Shown: positions 23,730 to 34,882, counted from the stretch's first letter. The stretch: 64,000 bases of DNA from Heterohyrax brucei (GCA_028571685.1 CM053154.1:15532001-15596000), one strand, 5' to 3'. Numbers and translations: made by a program. Notes: generated from the letters alone by a model not told the origin.

Positions 23730-24870
23730 TTTTTTCTAGATTCCAGTGACTTTCCAGCTTTAAATTTGGCAGCAGTTTTCCTTAGGAGGCTGTGAAGTAC
23801 CAATTATCCTCAGTGGCTGATACACAGTTACATCATAAGCTCCACTGATTCACAGTTTAGTATCACAGACACCACACACCCAGTGTGCAATCTTTCACAG
23901 CTTGTAACCAAGTTCCTGAGCATCCTGGACCACCACGAACACCGATGCTACAGAGTGCGTGGATCTGACAGGGAGCGCCATGGTGTGAGAACTGTTTTCT
24001 TTAAGAAACAATTTCTCCTAAATACAACACCAAAATAGAAGTAATTTAAAATGTTCAAGACATATAAATATATGACAGTGACTCCCAATTGTAATCAGGT
24101 GTGCTTTGTATTATGGAATATAAAACTGTCCATCCCCCAACCTATGGAATGTTCCCTCGACACTCAAGACAGTCAAACCTCTGACCATACAACACCTCAC
24201 TACTTTCTGGCTGTACTAAAAAATAAATAACCAGAAAATGGTCCCACTTCTTACAACAAAGCATTTATACTTCATGAAGGGAAACCGTGGGGGCATAGTG
24301 GGTTAAATGCTGTGTCTGCTAACCAAAAGATCAACAGTTCAAATCCAACAGGTGCTTCTTGGAAACTGCGGGGCAGGTCTATCAGTCTTATAGGGTCACT
24401 GTGAGTCGGAACTGACTCTACATCAGTGGGTTTGTTTTTTGGCTAAAGGGAATGAGATGGGGTTTCCTCCTCCTTAAAAATGCTTCTAGAGCTACTAAAA
24501 AGTTGCATTTACAAAATAGTTGATAGAAATATCTCTCTGGAGCATGTAAGAAGGGAGATACAGGGAGCACTGATAAGATGTGGTTGGCAAGTGCTGATCG
24601 GACTTGGTTGCTTCCTCTCCTGCGTCTTCAGAGGCTAGACGCTGCTGTTTTCTTGTTGTTTCATTTTCTGCTGGTAAAGCTTTAGTGTCTTTGTTAGCCA
24701 CTTTAGTGTATTTTCCTTTTGCTCTCCTTTTTCTCTTGTCCTTTCTCGCTGCCTTTTTGAGCTTTGTTTCCACTTTTGCAAGTTTAGCGGACAACCTCAC
24801 CATCTCCTTCCTCTTGGGCTTCTCCTTTGCCATCCTTTGGCCAAGCTGACATTCCGCTTGTGCATCTTGG
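23730..24870 (-). pseudogene. HMGN1: HMGN1 processed pseudogene
   Basis: This is a minus-strand retrocopy of the nucleosome-binding protein HMGN1. The former start codon is at 24865-24863 (MHKRNVSLAKG...). A frameshift follows, then an HMGN-like body including RLSAKLAKVETKLKKAA, KRRAKGKYTKVANKDTK, LPAEN and SEDAGEEATKSD. The original stop is lost, so the frame reads on into the old 3' UTR to about 24495. There are no introns, and a long 3' UTR-like region runs to about 23730 beside a short T-run that could be the remains of the poly(A). The UTR is split by an AfroSINE. Sequence upstream of 24870 is uncertain. It is clearly non-functional. Confidence 0.85.
24280..24440 (+). repeat. AfroSINE inside the HMGN1 pseudogene
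   Basis: gaaaccgtgggggcatagtg, gctaaccaaaagatcaacag and gtgagtcggaactgactcta sit between UTR segments tgaagtataaatgc (reverse) and catctcattcccttt (reverse). Confidence 0.9.
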
Positions 24871-24989
24871 TGGCAGGGAGGTTGTATGCCAGCTTCTTGC
24901 TGGCCATGCTGAGCCAAGAGCCTTCTTGAAGCTGTGCTGCCTGTCCACTGCCACTGCGCCCATGGCCAGAGCTACTGGGACCCAAGGGG

Positions 24990-25130
24990 AGGCAGGTTTT
25001 CAGTGACTGATGTTGTTTTTCCAAAAACAGATCGCCAGGCCTTTCTTTCAAGGTCCCTCTTCACAGACGTGAAGCTCTGACCTTTTGGTTAGCAGCTACA
25101 AGCATTAGCTGTTTGCACTGCTCAGGGATG
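24990..25130 (-). repeat. AfroSINE, long form
   Basis: cagatcgccaggcctttctt, then gaccttttggttagcagcta and gctcagggatgcc. Confidence 0.85.
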
Positions 25131-25169
25131 CCCATCAAGTTCTTACACATAGTAAAATGTGAGTAGAAA

Positions 25170-25372
25170 GCTACGTTCATGGGCACTGAGTCAATTTCAA
25201 CTTATAGTGACCCTATAGGACAGGGTGGAACCGCCCCATACAATTTCCAAGGCTGTAAAGCTTTAGAAAAGCAGACTGCTACACCTTTTTTCCACGGAGC
25301 AGCTGGTAGATTCAAACTTCCAACTTTTTGGGTAACAGCTGAGAGTTTTAACCACTGTGCCACTGAGGATCT
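25170..25372 (-). repeat. AfroSINE, long-form-like
   Basis: cactgagtcaatttcaactt, then ggctgtaaagctttagaaaa and agactgctacacc, then ccactgtgccactgagg. Confidence 0.9.
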
Positions 25373-25375
25373 GTA

Positions 25376-26417
25376 AGTAATTAGAGAGGTGAGACTTTAG
25401 TAGTGTAAGTAGGGAAGGTGAGCATGTTTCCTGAATGCCAGTAACTGGAACCAGAAATCACCATGCATAATAAAAGAACAGTGTTGGCTATGTTGTCCCG
25501 GGTGAACACAAAAGGCAAAGTTGCCCGGGGTCTCCTGGGATGCAGTCTGTGCTCCACACTGACCCTCCCTCCAGCACACTAGCTGCACCCCCACCCCAAC
25601 AGCCACCCCGTCCACTGCAAGCAAGTGTCCATGAAGGCATCTGGTCTACCCCGCCACCAGTTAGTGTCTCCCCTAGAAGGCCCATGACCTTTCTACCAAG
25701 TCTGCTGCCCCTCAAACCTTTGGAAGTCAAAGATTTATCACCCTTATTTTCCGTTTCAAGGAAAGGCTCTGAAAATGTATTGTAATTGACTTTGCAATTT
25801 CTTTAACCAAATAATTGTGTAATTGAGTTACAGCTCCCAGATTAAGACCTGAGATATTCTAACAAAGTGCTGTGTAAAACACAAATTGCCCTAAAATGAT
25901 CCCTGCTGCAATCTTGGTGTAAGTCCCGCCTCTCCTCTTGAAAACCAGATGAGGTTCAGCCTGAGCCCTTTGTCATAGACGCCCCAGAGACCCTTGTGTG
26001 CTTTCTTAGCAGGATATAATGAAAAGTCAATTCCATTAGTGAACCTGGTGACACATAGCCCTTGCCTGTTCAGTTGCCACAAGGCTGCAAAGGTCTGTTC
26101 TGCTGTCACTGACCCACAGGACGGAAAATCTGAATGGGAAGGATCATAGCATTAAAAACTAGAGGCAGTGTTTATTGGCTCCTAGGTAGTTGTTTTCAGA
26201 AATGTTTCCACAGGCTAGTCCTGCAAGGAAGATAGGAGAAAGAGAAAGTAGCTTTGAGCTTGCTTTGGAAGGGAGCCTTCAAGTGTCGTTCTAGCTCAGG
26301 GCTGCTAGGGATGTGATCTTAATTATTGCACAGATTTTGGAGAGAAGTTATCCCTGAATTTTATTTCATCCAGAACACAGTGATGTAACCATGACAGACT
26401 CATACTGACAAAGTTAT
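25376..26417. other. intron 3, unassigned
   Basis: No recognised repeat or exon is seen. A C-rich patch lies at 25555-25690. Confidence 0.4.
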
Positions 26418-26916
26418 AGTCCTAGTTGTCTAGTGCTGCTTTAACAGAAATACCACCAGTGGGTAGTTTTAACAAAGAGAAATTTATCTCCTCACAAAGA
26501 AAGTGGTCTATGAGTCCAAATTCAGGGCATCAGCTGCAGGGAAAGGCTTTCTTTGTTGGCTCTGGAGAAATATCCTTGTCAGTCTTTCCCTGGACTGGGA
26601 GCTTCTGCGGCGCAGGGACCCTGGCTCCAAAGAAGGCATGTGCTCTGCTCCCAGCACGGTTTCTTTCCTGCTGGTTTGGGGTGCCAGCTCTCTGCTTGCT
26701 TCCGCTTCCCTTTATAGCCCAAGAGATGGCCTCAAGGCACAATACGCTCTTACAGATTAAGTCTTGCCTCACTTACACAACAACTGTTCATCCTTCCTCC
26801 TCAACATCGCAGAGGCCGGATTTACAACATCCAGGAATGTCAGGCAGCATCAGGAAACATGGCCTAGCCAAACTGCTGCATGCATTTGGAGGGGTGGGCA
26901 CATTCAATCCATGACA
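26418..26916 (-). mobile_element. solo LTR, MaLR-like
   Basis: It runs from the reverse 3' end (cctagttgtctagtgctgct) to the reverse 5' end (cattcaatccatgaca). It is homologous to 13654-14147 and, in the opposite orientation, to the LTRs at 41125 and 60835. Confidence 0.82.
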
Positions 26917-27047
26917 ATTATGCATGAGAATGTTTCATTTTTTGAGAAAAACTCTTGAGTGAGAAAGCTAACTTGTCATCAGAAACGAAGGCATCAGTAC
27001 AGGCAGGGAATAAACATGAGTCCCTGCTAACAGCAACAAAAAAGTCC

Positions 27048-27205
27048 GTCACTGTGGGGGCCTAGTGGGGAAGTGCGACGTCTGCTAAGCGAAAGGACAG
27101 CAGCTCAAATCTGCCAGGCACTCCTTTAGAGACTCTGAAACAGTTCTACCCTGTCCTATAGGGTCACTATGAGTCAGAAATGAGTTGATTTTAGTGGATT
27201 TATTA
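27048..27205 (+). repeat. AfroSINE, short form
   Basis: gtgggggcctagtgggg, cagcagctcaaatctgcc and the tail cactatgagtcagaaatgag. A degraded second copy (cggttacgagctcag ... cgctatgagttgacattgat) follows at 27215-27360. Confidence 0.88.
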
Positions 27206-27554
27206 AGTAAAGAAAGGTCGGGTGTGGATGGTGGCCCGGCGGTTACGAGCTCAGACCCAGTGGCTCCGTGGAATTTTTGGCAGCTTGCTTCCTTAAAGAC
27301 CACAGCCCGGCAAACCTGATGGATGGAGTCGCTATGAGTTGACATTGATTCAGTGGCACTTAAAACAACAGCTGTGTGTAGTTAGTTTATTATCCCTGTC
27401 TTAAAAAGGATTCCCTTCCAGCCTCAAAACAGTATTTCAGCACATGTAGGGCAGATATAACATGACAATTTGGAAAAATAAGACAGCAAGCAACACTTTT
27501 CATTTTATTAAAGAGCTAATTTTTTAAAAAACCTCATGTGGCCTGACTTTCGGG

Positions 27555-27738
27555 ATGGTACAAATGGTTAACGTGCTTGCCTGCTAAACCAGAGGTTGGA
27601 GGTTCAAGTCTACCCAGCAGCAACTCGGAAGAAAGACCTGGCAGTGTACTTCCAGTAAATCAGCCATGGGGGTGGGACCCTACAGAGCACAGCTCTGCTC
27701 TGATACGCACGGGGTCACTGTGTGTCAGGACCCATGTG
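27555..27738 (+). repeat. AfroSINE, long form
   Basis: ggtacaaatggttaacgtgc, gaggttggaggttcaagtc, then the long-form segment ggaagaaagacctggcagtg and the tail cactgtgtgtcaggaccc. Confidence 0.88.
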
Positions 27739-27799
27739 ACACAGCTGGTTTTCTTTATTGCTATAATCATAATCAGAATAAAAATACCTAGTATTTAGT

Positions 27800-27892
27800 A
27801 GGCGGCAGCTGCTGTGTGAGCATTTTACCTGTAGTATGCAGGCAGGTACTATTAATATTCCCATTTTACAGATGAGTATAATGAGGACCATG
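27800..27892 (-). repeat. MIR SINE fragment
   Basis: Antisense MIR: ttaatattcccattttacag followed by atgagtataatgagg. Confidence 0.7.
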
Positions 27893-27894
27893 CC

Positions 27895-28510
27895 ATGCCC
27901 ACCATGCCCCTGCACATCACCTCTTGGCTCTGCTCCACCTCTTGTTGCTTCTCCAGCCTTTCCTCTCCCTCCCCTGGCTCTGTGCCCAGCTTGGCCACTC
28001 TCACCTCCACTCAGACGATGGCAGAGCGCTGTTACCAGCTCCTGGCTCCCAGCCTTGCTCCCTTAGTCCAGTTCCCATGCTGTTGCCGGTTTGCTCTTGG
28101 GAGCAGCAGTTCTGACTCTGCCATGCTTCTGCTCCAAAGCTTTTACTGGCTCCCCATTGCTCACTGATTAGCTCTCTGAGTGTTCAGGGTTCTCCCAGCC
28201 TGGTTTCCCAGATCCCTTCCTGTCTCCCTTTCATACTCTTCCTCTAACCCGTTCACTAGGAGTTCCCAGCTGTGGCCCTGTTCTCACCTGACCCCTGGAA
28301 CGACTTCCCTTGAATCCTGTTACAGCTCTTGCAGACCCTTCCTTCCTCCAGATCCTGTTTCCTGTTGTCTGTCACTCCTTCAAGTGTCAACGGTCCCACA
28401 TTCTTCCTACATTCTTCATTTTCCCCCACCAGCTGGCCCCATTGCCATCTCTCTGGCCCTTGTGACATTTCCCTGGGCCTCTCACTTTCCGTCTTGTAAG
28501 GCAGATATTT
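27895..28510. mobile_element. L2 LINE fragment
   Basis: Typical L2 phrases in order: ttttactggctccccattgc, tcccagcctggtttccc, tgttctcacctgacccctgg, tccttcaagtgtcaac. It is an ancient element; I could not assign the strand with certainty. Confidence 0.65.
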
Positions 28511-28611
28511 AAGCCCTACCTTGTCTCAAAGAGAATTTCAGCTGTAAGTTCCCTGTGAGTCAGATTTGACTCGACGGGAATGGGTTTTTTTTTTTTTGGT
28601 TTATGTGTCAG

Positions 28612-28768
28612 CTGGAGCCCCGGCAGTGCAGCAATTAAGAGCTTGGCTGCTAACCAAAAGGTTGGCAGTTCGAATCCACCAGCTGTTCCTTGGAAACCCT
28701 ATAAGGGCAGTTCTATTCTGTCTTCTAGGGTTGCTGTGAGTTGGTACTGATGTGACAGCATCAAAGTT
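28612..28768 (+). repeat. AfroSINE, short form
   Basis: ggagccccggcagtgcagca, gctaaccaaaaggttggcag, gttcgaatccaccagct. A separate truncated tail (gtcagatttgactcgacggg) with a T-run precedes it at 28550-28600. Confidence 0.92.
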
Positions 28769-28854
28769 TAGGTTGTCTTTTTTTTTTTTGATATGTGACT
28801 GCTATTGAGTGCCTACAAACGAAATAAATAGGGAAATAGATCACCTGCTAGGTA

Positions 28855-29055
28855 GCAGGAGTCCCTGGCTAGTGTGAGGTTAGCAAGCCCATCCACCAAC
28901 CAAAAAGCTGGAGGTTTGAGTCTAGCCAGAGGCGCCTTGGGAGAAAGCCCTGGTGACGGACTTCTGAAAAACAGTTGTTGCTGTCCTTGCAGAGCACAGT
29001 TGTACTCTGACACACGTGAGGTTGCCGTGAGTCACAACTGAACCCAGAGGCAAGG
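28855..29055 (+). repeat. AfroSINE, long form
   Basis: ggagtccctggctagtg, accaaccaaaaagctggagg, the long segment gggagaaagccctggtgac, and the tail ttgccgtgagtcacaactga. Confidence 0.88.
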
Positions 29056-29353
29056 ATCTTCAATCTGTGTGTCACCAGCGCCTGGCACACAGCAGATGCT
29101 CAGTCAGTGTCGAGTGAGAGGAGAAAGGCAGACTTTTGTTACTGAGTGACAACTTGGGGATTTGTCCCTTTCATTTTTATTCTTCACTGTAGATGAGTCT
29201 TGAGTCCCTCACTCAGCCGGCTGGGCCAGACTGTACCCGTAGTGGCTCCTGTGAGCACCCAGAACTATAACAGTCATGCACACAGTAGGCACTCAGTTCA
29301 GTGCTGCCTGGGCAACAGGGGTCTCGTAACCTCCCCGCTTTCCTTGGTGGCAG

Positions 29354-29540
29354 GCGATGGGAAGGAGGCGATCCTGGGGTGTCCAACCAGAAGACCCCGA
29401 CCACCATCCTGTTGACTCCGGAGAGGAAATTCCACAGCTTCGGCTACGCCGCCAGGGACTTCTACCATGACCTGGACCCCAACGAGGCCAAGCAGTGGCT
29501 GTACCTGGAGAAGTTCAAGATGAAGCTGCATACCACCGGG
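29354..29540 (+). CDS. HSPA12A: HSPA12A exon 4
   Basis: Encodes residues 85 (last base) to 147. RRWEGGDPG and [18 protein letters not shown] lead to a [11 protein letters not shown] segment, part of lobe I of the nucleotide-binding domain. The acceptor is ttggtggcag and the donor is gtgagc. It is in frame throughout and ends in phase 0 after HTTG. The open frame continues into the intron to 29738, but the donor and the match to exon 5 (DLTMETD) place the border. Confidence 0.96.
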
Positions 29541-30082
29541 GTGAGCGAGCCTCAGCCCTGTTCCCAAGTTCCCTCACTAGGGAGCCAAGGGTCCCCCAGC
29601 CTTGAGGGAGCTTCCACCCTGGGGCTGGCTACTCAGGTTTCTCCCAAGCAGAAATTAATGTCCATGTACTCTGATGTTAGAAACAACCAGGAGTGCACAC
29701 GCTTTGTGGAGACACAGCACTTCCTGGTGTACCTCTGAGCCGGGAGATACTCAGCCTGCTGGACAACCTGCTTGACTTGAAAGCTGACCAGTCAGCGTGG
29801 ATACTGGCTGTGGCATGAGAACAGGGTGTTGGGGCAGTCTTGTGCCAGAATTGCTCTTTCATTTGCTGGATTGTTGGGACGGGGTCCTTGGGATACAGAA
29901 GTAACAGCCGTTACTGCATCACTCTCTGTGCAAGAAAGAGTGTAACTCTGGACATGAAGTGCCCGGTAATTGAAAGTCACCTCCCAAAGTAAGTCAGCAG
30001 CTTCAGATAAAATGCAAATAAGCAGCTTCAGAGAAAAGGAGGCACATGAGATAGAATTTTTTTCAATGTAAATACGAGGACT

Positions 30083-30612
30083 GCCAATTCAGTTTGTGAA
30101 CTCATCCTAGAAAAAGTGCAATATGCCTCCTTGCTGAACATCACCACAGTCCCAGTACTCCCGTTGGGAAGCTGTGCACTGGCACGAGTGCCTAGTGGGC
30201 CCCTGGAAGCAACTTTGGAGCTCTTTTTTGGAATAGCCATCAGAGCTGTCATCATATTACCTTTGATGTCCTGAATGTCATCAAAATGTCTACCTTCCAA
30301 TATTTCCTGTATCTTTGGGTAAAGAAAAGAATCATTGGGGAGCAGATCTGGTGAGTGAGGAGGGTGTTCCAATACAGTTATTTGTTTACTGGCTAAAAAC
30401 CCCCTCAGGGACAACTAGGCCATTAAGTTTGCAGACTTGCCACCATGGCACCCTGCACAATGGCCGTTCCCGAAAGAGCTCAAATTTGCTTTGAAGGGTG
30501 GACTAGGTGCTGACGTCAGTACATAGCTTCCTAAGGAGAGTACTTAGAAGTAGTGATATTCAGCAATGAGGTATGTAGCCCTTAGAACAATTAAGTTTGT
30601 GGACTTAATTGT
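30083..30612 (-). mobile_element. mariner-family DNA transposon, internally deleted (copy 1)
   Basis: Imperfect terminal inverted repeats (caattcagtttgtgaactca on the left; attaagtttgtggacttaat on the right) enclose a minus-strand transposase remnant. That remnant has FLASKQITVLEHPPHSPDLL, where the SPDL...D context is the last part of the mariner DD34D triad. Everything upstream of this domain is missing and replaced by non-coding sequence. Stops and indels make it inactive. Confidence 0.85.
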
Positions 30613-30689
30613 CGGACCTGAAGCTTTATCCCATAAACTTTCCTTAACTCTTGGTACTTAAAATAAAAGTGTGGCTATGATGTTTAAAA

Positions 30690-30870
30690 CTGTGGTCCCT
30701 GGCACCTGACAGCTTGGGTTTAAGTCCTGCCTCTGCTCCCTTTATGGTACCAAATCCAAGTTACTCAGTCTCTCCATGCCTTGGTTTTCCTTGTCTGTAA
30801 AATGGGGTAACAATAGTGTTTTCCTGGTAGTAACGTGGTAAGCTCTAGTGAGGTCCTGCCGCAGGGTTAT
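30690..30870 (+). repeat. MIR SINE fragment
   Basis: Sense MIR: cttgggtttaagtcctgcct, tctctccatgccttggtttt, ttgtctgtaaaatggggtaa. Confidence 0.75.
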
Positions 30871-31751
30871 TGCTTTCATGTGTCTGCTGTTATGTGCTGT
30901 AGATGACAAAAAACATTTTAATGGGAAGCTCAGTCATCAGCACTGCATTCTGGGACTCTCTGTGATTGCTGGTATGGCCGGTTAACTCTGCAATGCAGAC
31001 CGCTTTCTGCTGGCTTGGGGTCACTCCCATCTCCCCTGGTGGTATTCAGTGCCAACTCTCAGTGCAGTACAGGCTTCGCCTCCAAGCAGGGTGCTTCCTG
31101 GTGCTGAGGCCCCCTTATGAGCCTGGGTACCCCCCAGCCCCATCTCACAGCAGGAGTGGGAGGCGGCTGGGCAGAAGGCGTGAGCCTGTGTGCATATGTC
31201 AGGAGGATGAGTTTAGTAACTCAATACCACTTCACGGTCCAGAGGCAGAGCTTAATTACCTGGCCTGGGTCAATCTGGAGTCCCTACTGACCCTTTTCCT
31301 GGCAGTAATGAGCCTCTTGGTTCCCGGAGACTTGGGGGCTTCCTCTCCTGTTGTGCTTCCACTCTCTGCCCCTAGCCATCATCTGGGAACTGTCCTCATC
31401 ACTTTTTAATGACCTCTGGGTTCTCACAGAGCACCCGCCTTCCAAGGACCGAGCTCAGCAGCTGCTCTAGCTTCTGGCAGATAAGCGGGAGGCAAGGATG
31501 TTGGACTCCCAGGGGACTGGGCTGCGGAAGCCTTAAAATAGGAACACTTGCATTTTGGTTCTTTGGTTGGCAGCTTGTTGGGAGATGAAGGCTTTGTATC
31601 TGTTCAGCATCATACATGGCAGTGAGGTGTCTAATTTGGGCCTTAATTAGGGGCTTCCCAAGGGTGACCGTGTGTGACTGTCTGTGGAAACAGTATGTAA
31701 ATCGCATCCAAGGTGCTGCCTGCTGCCTTTTTTCTTTTCTTAGTGCTGTTG
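30871..31751. other. intron 4, unassigned
   Basis: No recognised repeat. A 147-codon frame at 30966-31409 lacks domain or splice support and is not called. Confidence 0.4.
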
Positions 31752-31892
31752 TTAACCCTGGTGATGTATTGGTTAAGTGCTGCTTCTGCTGACCAAAAGG
31801 TGGGCAGTTCAAATCCACCAGGCCATCCTTGGAAACTCTGTGGGGCAGTTCTCCTCTGACCTACAGGGTCAACTTGATAGCAGTGGGTTTTT
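31752..31892 (+). repeat. AfroSINE, short form
   Basis: aaccctggtgatgtattgg, ctgaccaaaaggtgggcag, cagttcaaatccaccag; 3' part shortened. Confidence 0.9.
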
Positions 31893-32166
31893 TGGGTGGG
31901 TCATCAACCCAAAGCCTCTGTTTTTGGAAGATGTGGGAGAGAAAGAGAGGGATAAAGGGGGATAGTGGAGGTAGGGGGCGTGGGGCAGTTTCCTCCATGA
32001 TAAGGGGGCATGGGGCAGCCCCTGTTAGGGGGAATACACCATCCTAGTCTGCTCTTCAAGCATCAGGGAACCCGCGATGGCCTGGGGATACCCAAGACCT
32101 CGAGTAGAAGAAGGTGGGTGTCCCCTGCATTTTCTTCTCACACTCTTGTTCCCCTCCCCTCACCAG

Positions 32167-32271
32167 GACCTCACCATGGAGACGGACCTGACAGCAGCAA
32201 ATGGCAAGAAAGTCAAGGCCCTGGAAATCTTTGCTTACGCCCTGCAGTACTTTAAGGAGCAGGCGCTGAAG
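32167..32271 (+). CDS. HSPA12A: HSPA12A exon 5
   Basis: Encodes residues 148-182, exactly 35 codons: [20 protein letters not shown], then [15 protein letters not shown]. It forms a helix-rich part of the ATPase domain's lobe I, where Hsp70s use a similar helix to anchor the peptide gate. The acceptor is cctcaccag and the donor is gtagga. Both ends are in phase 0, so skipping this exon would leave the frame open. Confidence 0.96.
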
Positions 32272-32559
32272 GTAGGACGGAGGGCAACCGGCTTTGCGTG
32301 GTAGGTCGTGTGCATGTGGGTCGTCGTGGGTCTGAGTCAGCTCAGCGGCAGCCAGGGTTTTAGCTGGTTGACATCCTTTGTAAGAGGGCTGGCTGGTGTT
32401 TGAGGCACAAGAAGATTCACAGAGGAGTTATTGAATGTGTGATCAGAATAGAGTACAATAAGAATATGTCAGAAATCATAGTAAAGGAAGCAGTTTAATT
32501 GTTTTTGAAGAAACGCAAGTGAAAGTACTTGGCATAATGAAAGACAAAAGAGAAACAAA

Positions 32560-32735
32560 CTCCTTGCCATCTGGTCAATTTCGACACGCAGTGATGCTCG
32601 CTGTAGGGCAGGGTAGAGCTACTCTGTAGGATTTCCAAAGCTGTAGTCTTTATGGAAGCAGACTGCTACATCTTTCTCCTGCGGAGCAGCTGCGGGGTTC
32701 GAACCAGTGACTTTTTGGTTAGCAGTCGACCACTT
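32560..32735 (-). repeat. AfroSINE, long-form-like
   Basis: ctggtcaatttcgacacgca, then tgtagtctttatggaagcag and actgctacatctttctcctg, then gactttttggttagcag. Confidence 0.88.
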
Positions 32736-33204
32736 GTCACGTTCCTTTCTCTTTGAAGCTGCTTTCTGCCTACTGGTGATGACACAGCCTGTCTAAACAC
32801 CTCTCCAACAGCCAGCTGGAAGAAGAGCCTCATTCATGTTTCCTGTTTCCAGAGCTTTAAATAGCCTGGGCGGTAATGGCACCAGTCATGGAGCTGGTCC
32901 CCAAACCTGCTGCAAAACCCACTGCAGATCTCTGAGGAAATAAAACCTGCTAAAAAAGAATGTTGGCTTCATGTGGACCCAAAGTAGAGAGGTTTTTAAA
33001 ACACCCTTTTGAGAAAGTTTGCCGATCAAAGAGGAAGCTAGTTCCGTGAGAGGGTGAGTCAGACCCAAGACAGCTGTGTGAAACAGTGGCAAGGTGAGAT
33101 GCCCATCAGAAAAACCCAAACAAACGTTTGACCAGCCTATGAATCTTCTGAGTAACTGTCATCGGTCTTACCACCATCATTGATCTTGGCAACAATCTTA
33201 CAAG

Positions 33205-33280
33205 CTAGGTATTATTATTGTTATTATCCCCATTGTACTGATAAGGAAACTGAGGTCTGAGAAATTGTCACTTGCCCAAA
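33205..33280 (-). repeat. MIR SINE fragment beside a tandem array
   Basis: ttattatccccattgtactg and aactgaggtctgagaaattg are MIR antisense. The element runs directly into the 25-bp array. Confidence 0.75.
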
Positions 33281-33405
33281 GTCGCATGATTAGGAGGTAG
33301 CCAAAGTCACATAACTAGCAGGTGACCAAAGTTCCAGGACTAGGAGGTAGTCAAAGTCCCATGACTAAGAGGTGACCAAAGTCACAGGAGTAGGAGCTGT
33401 CCGTA
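33281..33405 (+). repeat. 25-bp tandem repeat, five units
   Basis: Units start at 33281, 33306, 33331, 33356 and 33381 with an exact 25-base period and pattern gt(c)(nc)catgactaggaggt(ga/ag)ccaaa. The unit resembles the adjacent MIR segment (cccaaagtcgcatgattagg), so the array probably arose by amplification of MIR sequence. It ends about 200 bases before exon 6. Confidence 0.9.
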
Positions 33406-33603
33406 GTGATTTTTTTTTGCTTGCCTCAGTGACAGAAGGGGTGCTGGGGTGGCTTGCTTGTTGAACATTCATAACACAGACTGCTACTCTGTGATGCTGG
33501 GAAGTTCAGGATGCTTTGGAGCTCACAGCACGGACACGACCGGAGGCATGTCCACTGGGACCCGCTGTGTCCTCTTGACCTGCTGCCTTGTCCTTGGCTT
33601 CAG

Positions 33604-33720
33604 GAGCTGAGTGACCAGGTGGGTTCTGACTTTGAGAACTCTGATGTCAGATGGGTCATCACGGTGCCGGCCATCTGGAAGCAGCCCGCCAAGCAGTTCA
33701 TGAGACAAGCTGCCTACCAA
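33604..33720 (+). CDS. HSPA12A: HSPA12A exon 6
   Basis: Encodes residues 183-221, 39 codons. [17 protein letters not shown] leads into [20 protein letters not shown], the counterpart of the Hsp70 'VITVPAYFND.QR.A...A' strand-helix at the heart of lobe I. The acceptor is ttggcttcag and the donor is gtgagt, with phase 0 at both ends. Confidence 0.97.
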
Positions 33721-34687
33721 GTGAGTGAGGTTGGGGTACGCGGGGGCCTAAGTGGGAAGAAAGGGGGCGGAGGGGCCTGAGAAGTCACCTGTGGGGCCTG
33801 AGAGCACTGGCCTTTGCTTCTGCTTTAGCCTCGTGTCCAGTGGTCTGCCAGCATCCGCGGGCCTCCTGAGGAGCAGTGAGGGGAACCCATAGCCAGGGAG
33901 ACGAGGAGCCTGGCGAGTGCTGCTGTTTTGTCCGGGGGATGTCGGGGCTGGCCAGAGGAGGACAGCTGGGCTTGGTTTTCCTTCTGGCTTTACACGTTGT
34001 CCAGATCATGTTTGCATTATAGAGTCTTGGAGGCCAGGATTTCAAAATGGACTTCTGAGCCCTTTTCCCATGGCACATGGAAGCCAGGATATGAAAGAAG
34101 AGGCTTGGGAAACAGGACTGGGTGAATAAGACAGGAATAAAGTCAAGTTCACTGGCCACGGACCAGGCAGATCAGCTTGGAGGCTGTAAGTGGCACCTTT
34201 GCAGCTGGAAATAAAGGAAATGAGCTTGTCCTCTGTAGGTTTCCCTGTGGGAGTGGCCCAGAGGGACACGAATGGTCACCACAGAGGCCTGGGTGATGGC
34301 AGACCCCTGATGAGGGCAATGATATGGCCAAGGAATGAGCGTCATCATGGTATTTGCTAGCCATGGAGACAGAACACTCCAGTGTCAATGGGTGCTGGGG
34401 GCATTCTTGGCCCCACAGCCTCAGTTGTCCCCATTGCAGACAACGTCACACATGATGGGGCTTCCAGGAAAAGGATGACTCTGTGACAGTCATGGCCAGT
34501 GTGTTCTAATGCCAGCACAGTGTTGGCACCTGTTGTACTTAATCCCCTGGGTGACCATGACCCCTGCACTGGGGCCTGGTCCGCTGTGTGTGCTGGGGAA
34601 AGTCACCAGGGTCGTACGTGCCCCTCCTGCCTGGCCCAGCCTCAGGAGACAGCTGGCTTACCTCTTCTGGAAGAATACTCTGACGAG

Positions 34688-34882
34688 GAGCCCTGGTGGA
34701 TCAGTGGTTAAAGCCTCCACTAGTAACCGAAATGGTAGGCAGTTCAAAATCACCCAGTGGCTGCTCAGGACAAAGACCTAGCCATCTGCTCCCCCAAAGA
34801 GGACAGCCTAGCAAACCTCATGGAGCAGTTCTACTCTGTGACATGGGTACTCTGACACAAGGGGTCATTTTGAATTGGTAAT
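34688..34882 (+). repeat. AfroSINE, long form, divergent
   Basis: ggagccctggtggatcagtg, aaatggtaggcagttcaaaa, acaaagacctagccatctgc, and the tail ggggtcattttgaattgg. Confidence 0.87.

Noticed and set aside
30966-31409. 147-codon plus-strand frame in intron 4
   Set aside because: Unrecognised composition, no Kozak or splice evidence; likely chance in GC-rich intron.
33281-33405. Regular 25-bp array considered as a CRISPR-like array
   Set aside because: There are no unique spacers between units, the unit derives from MIR, and the genome is mammalian.
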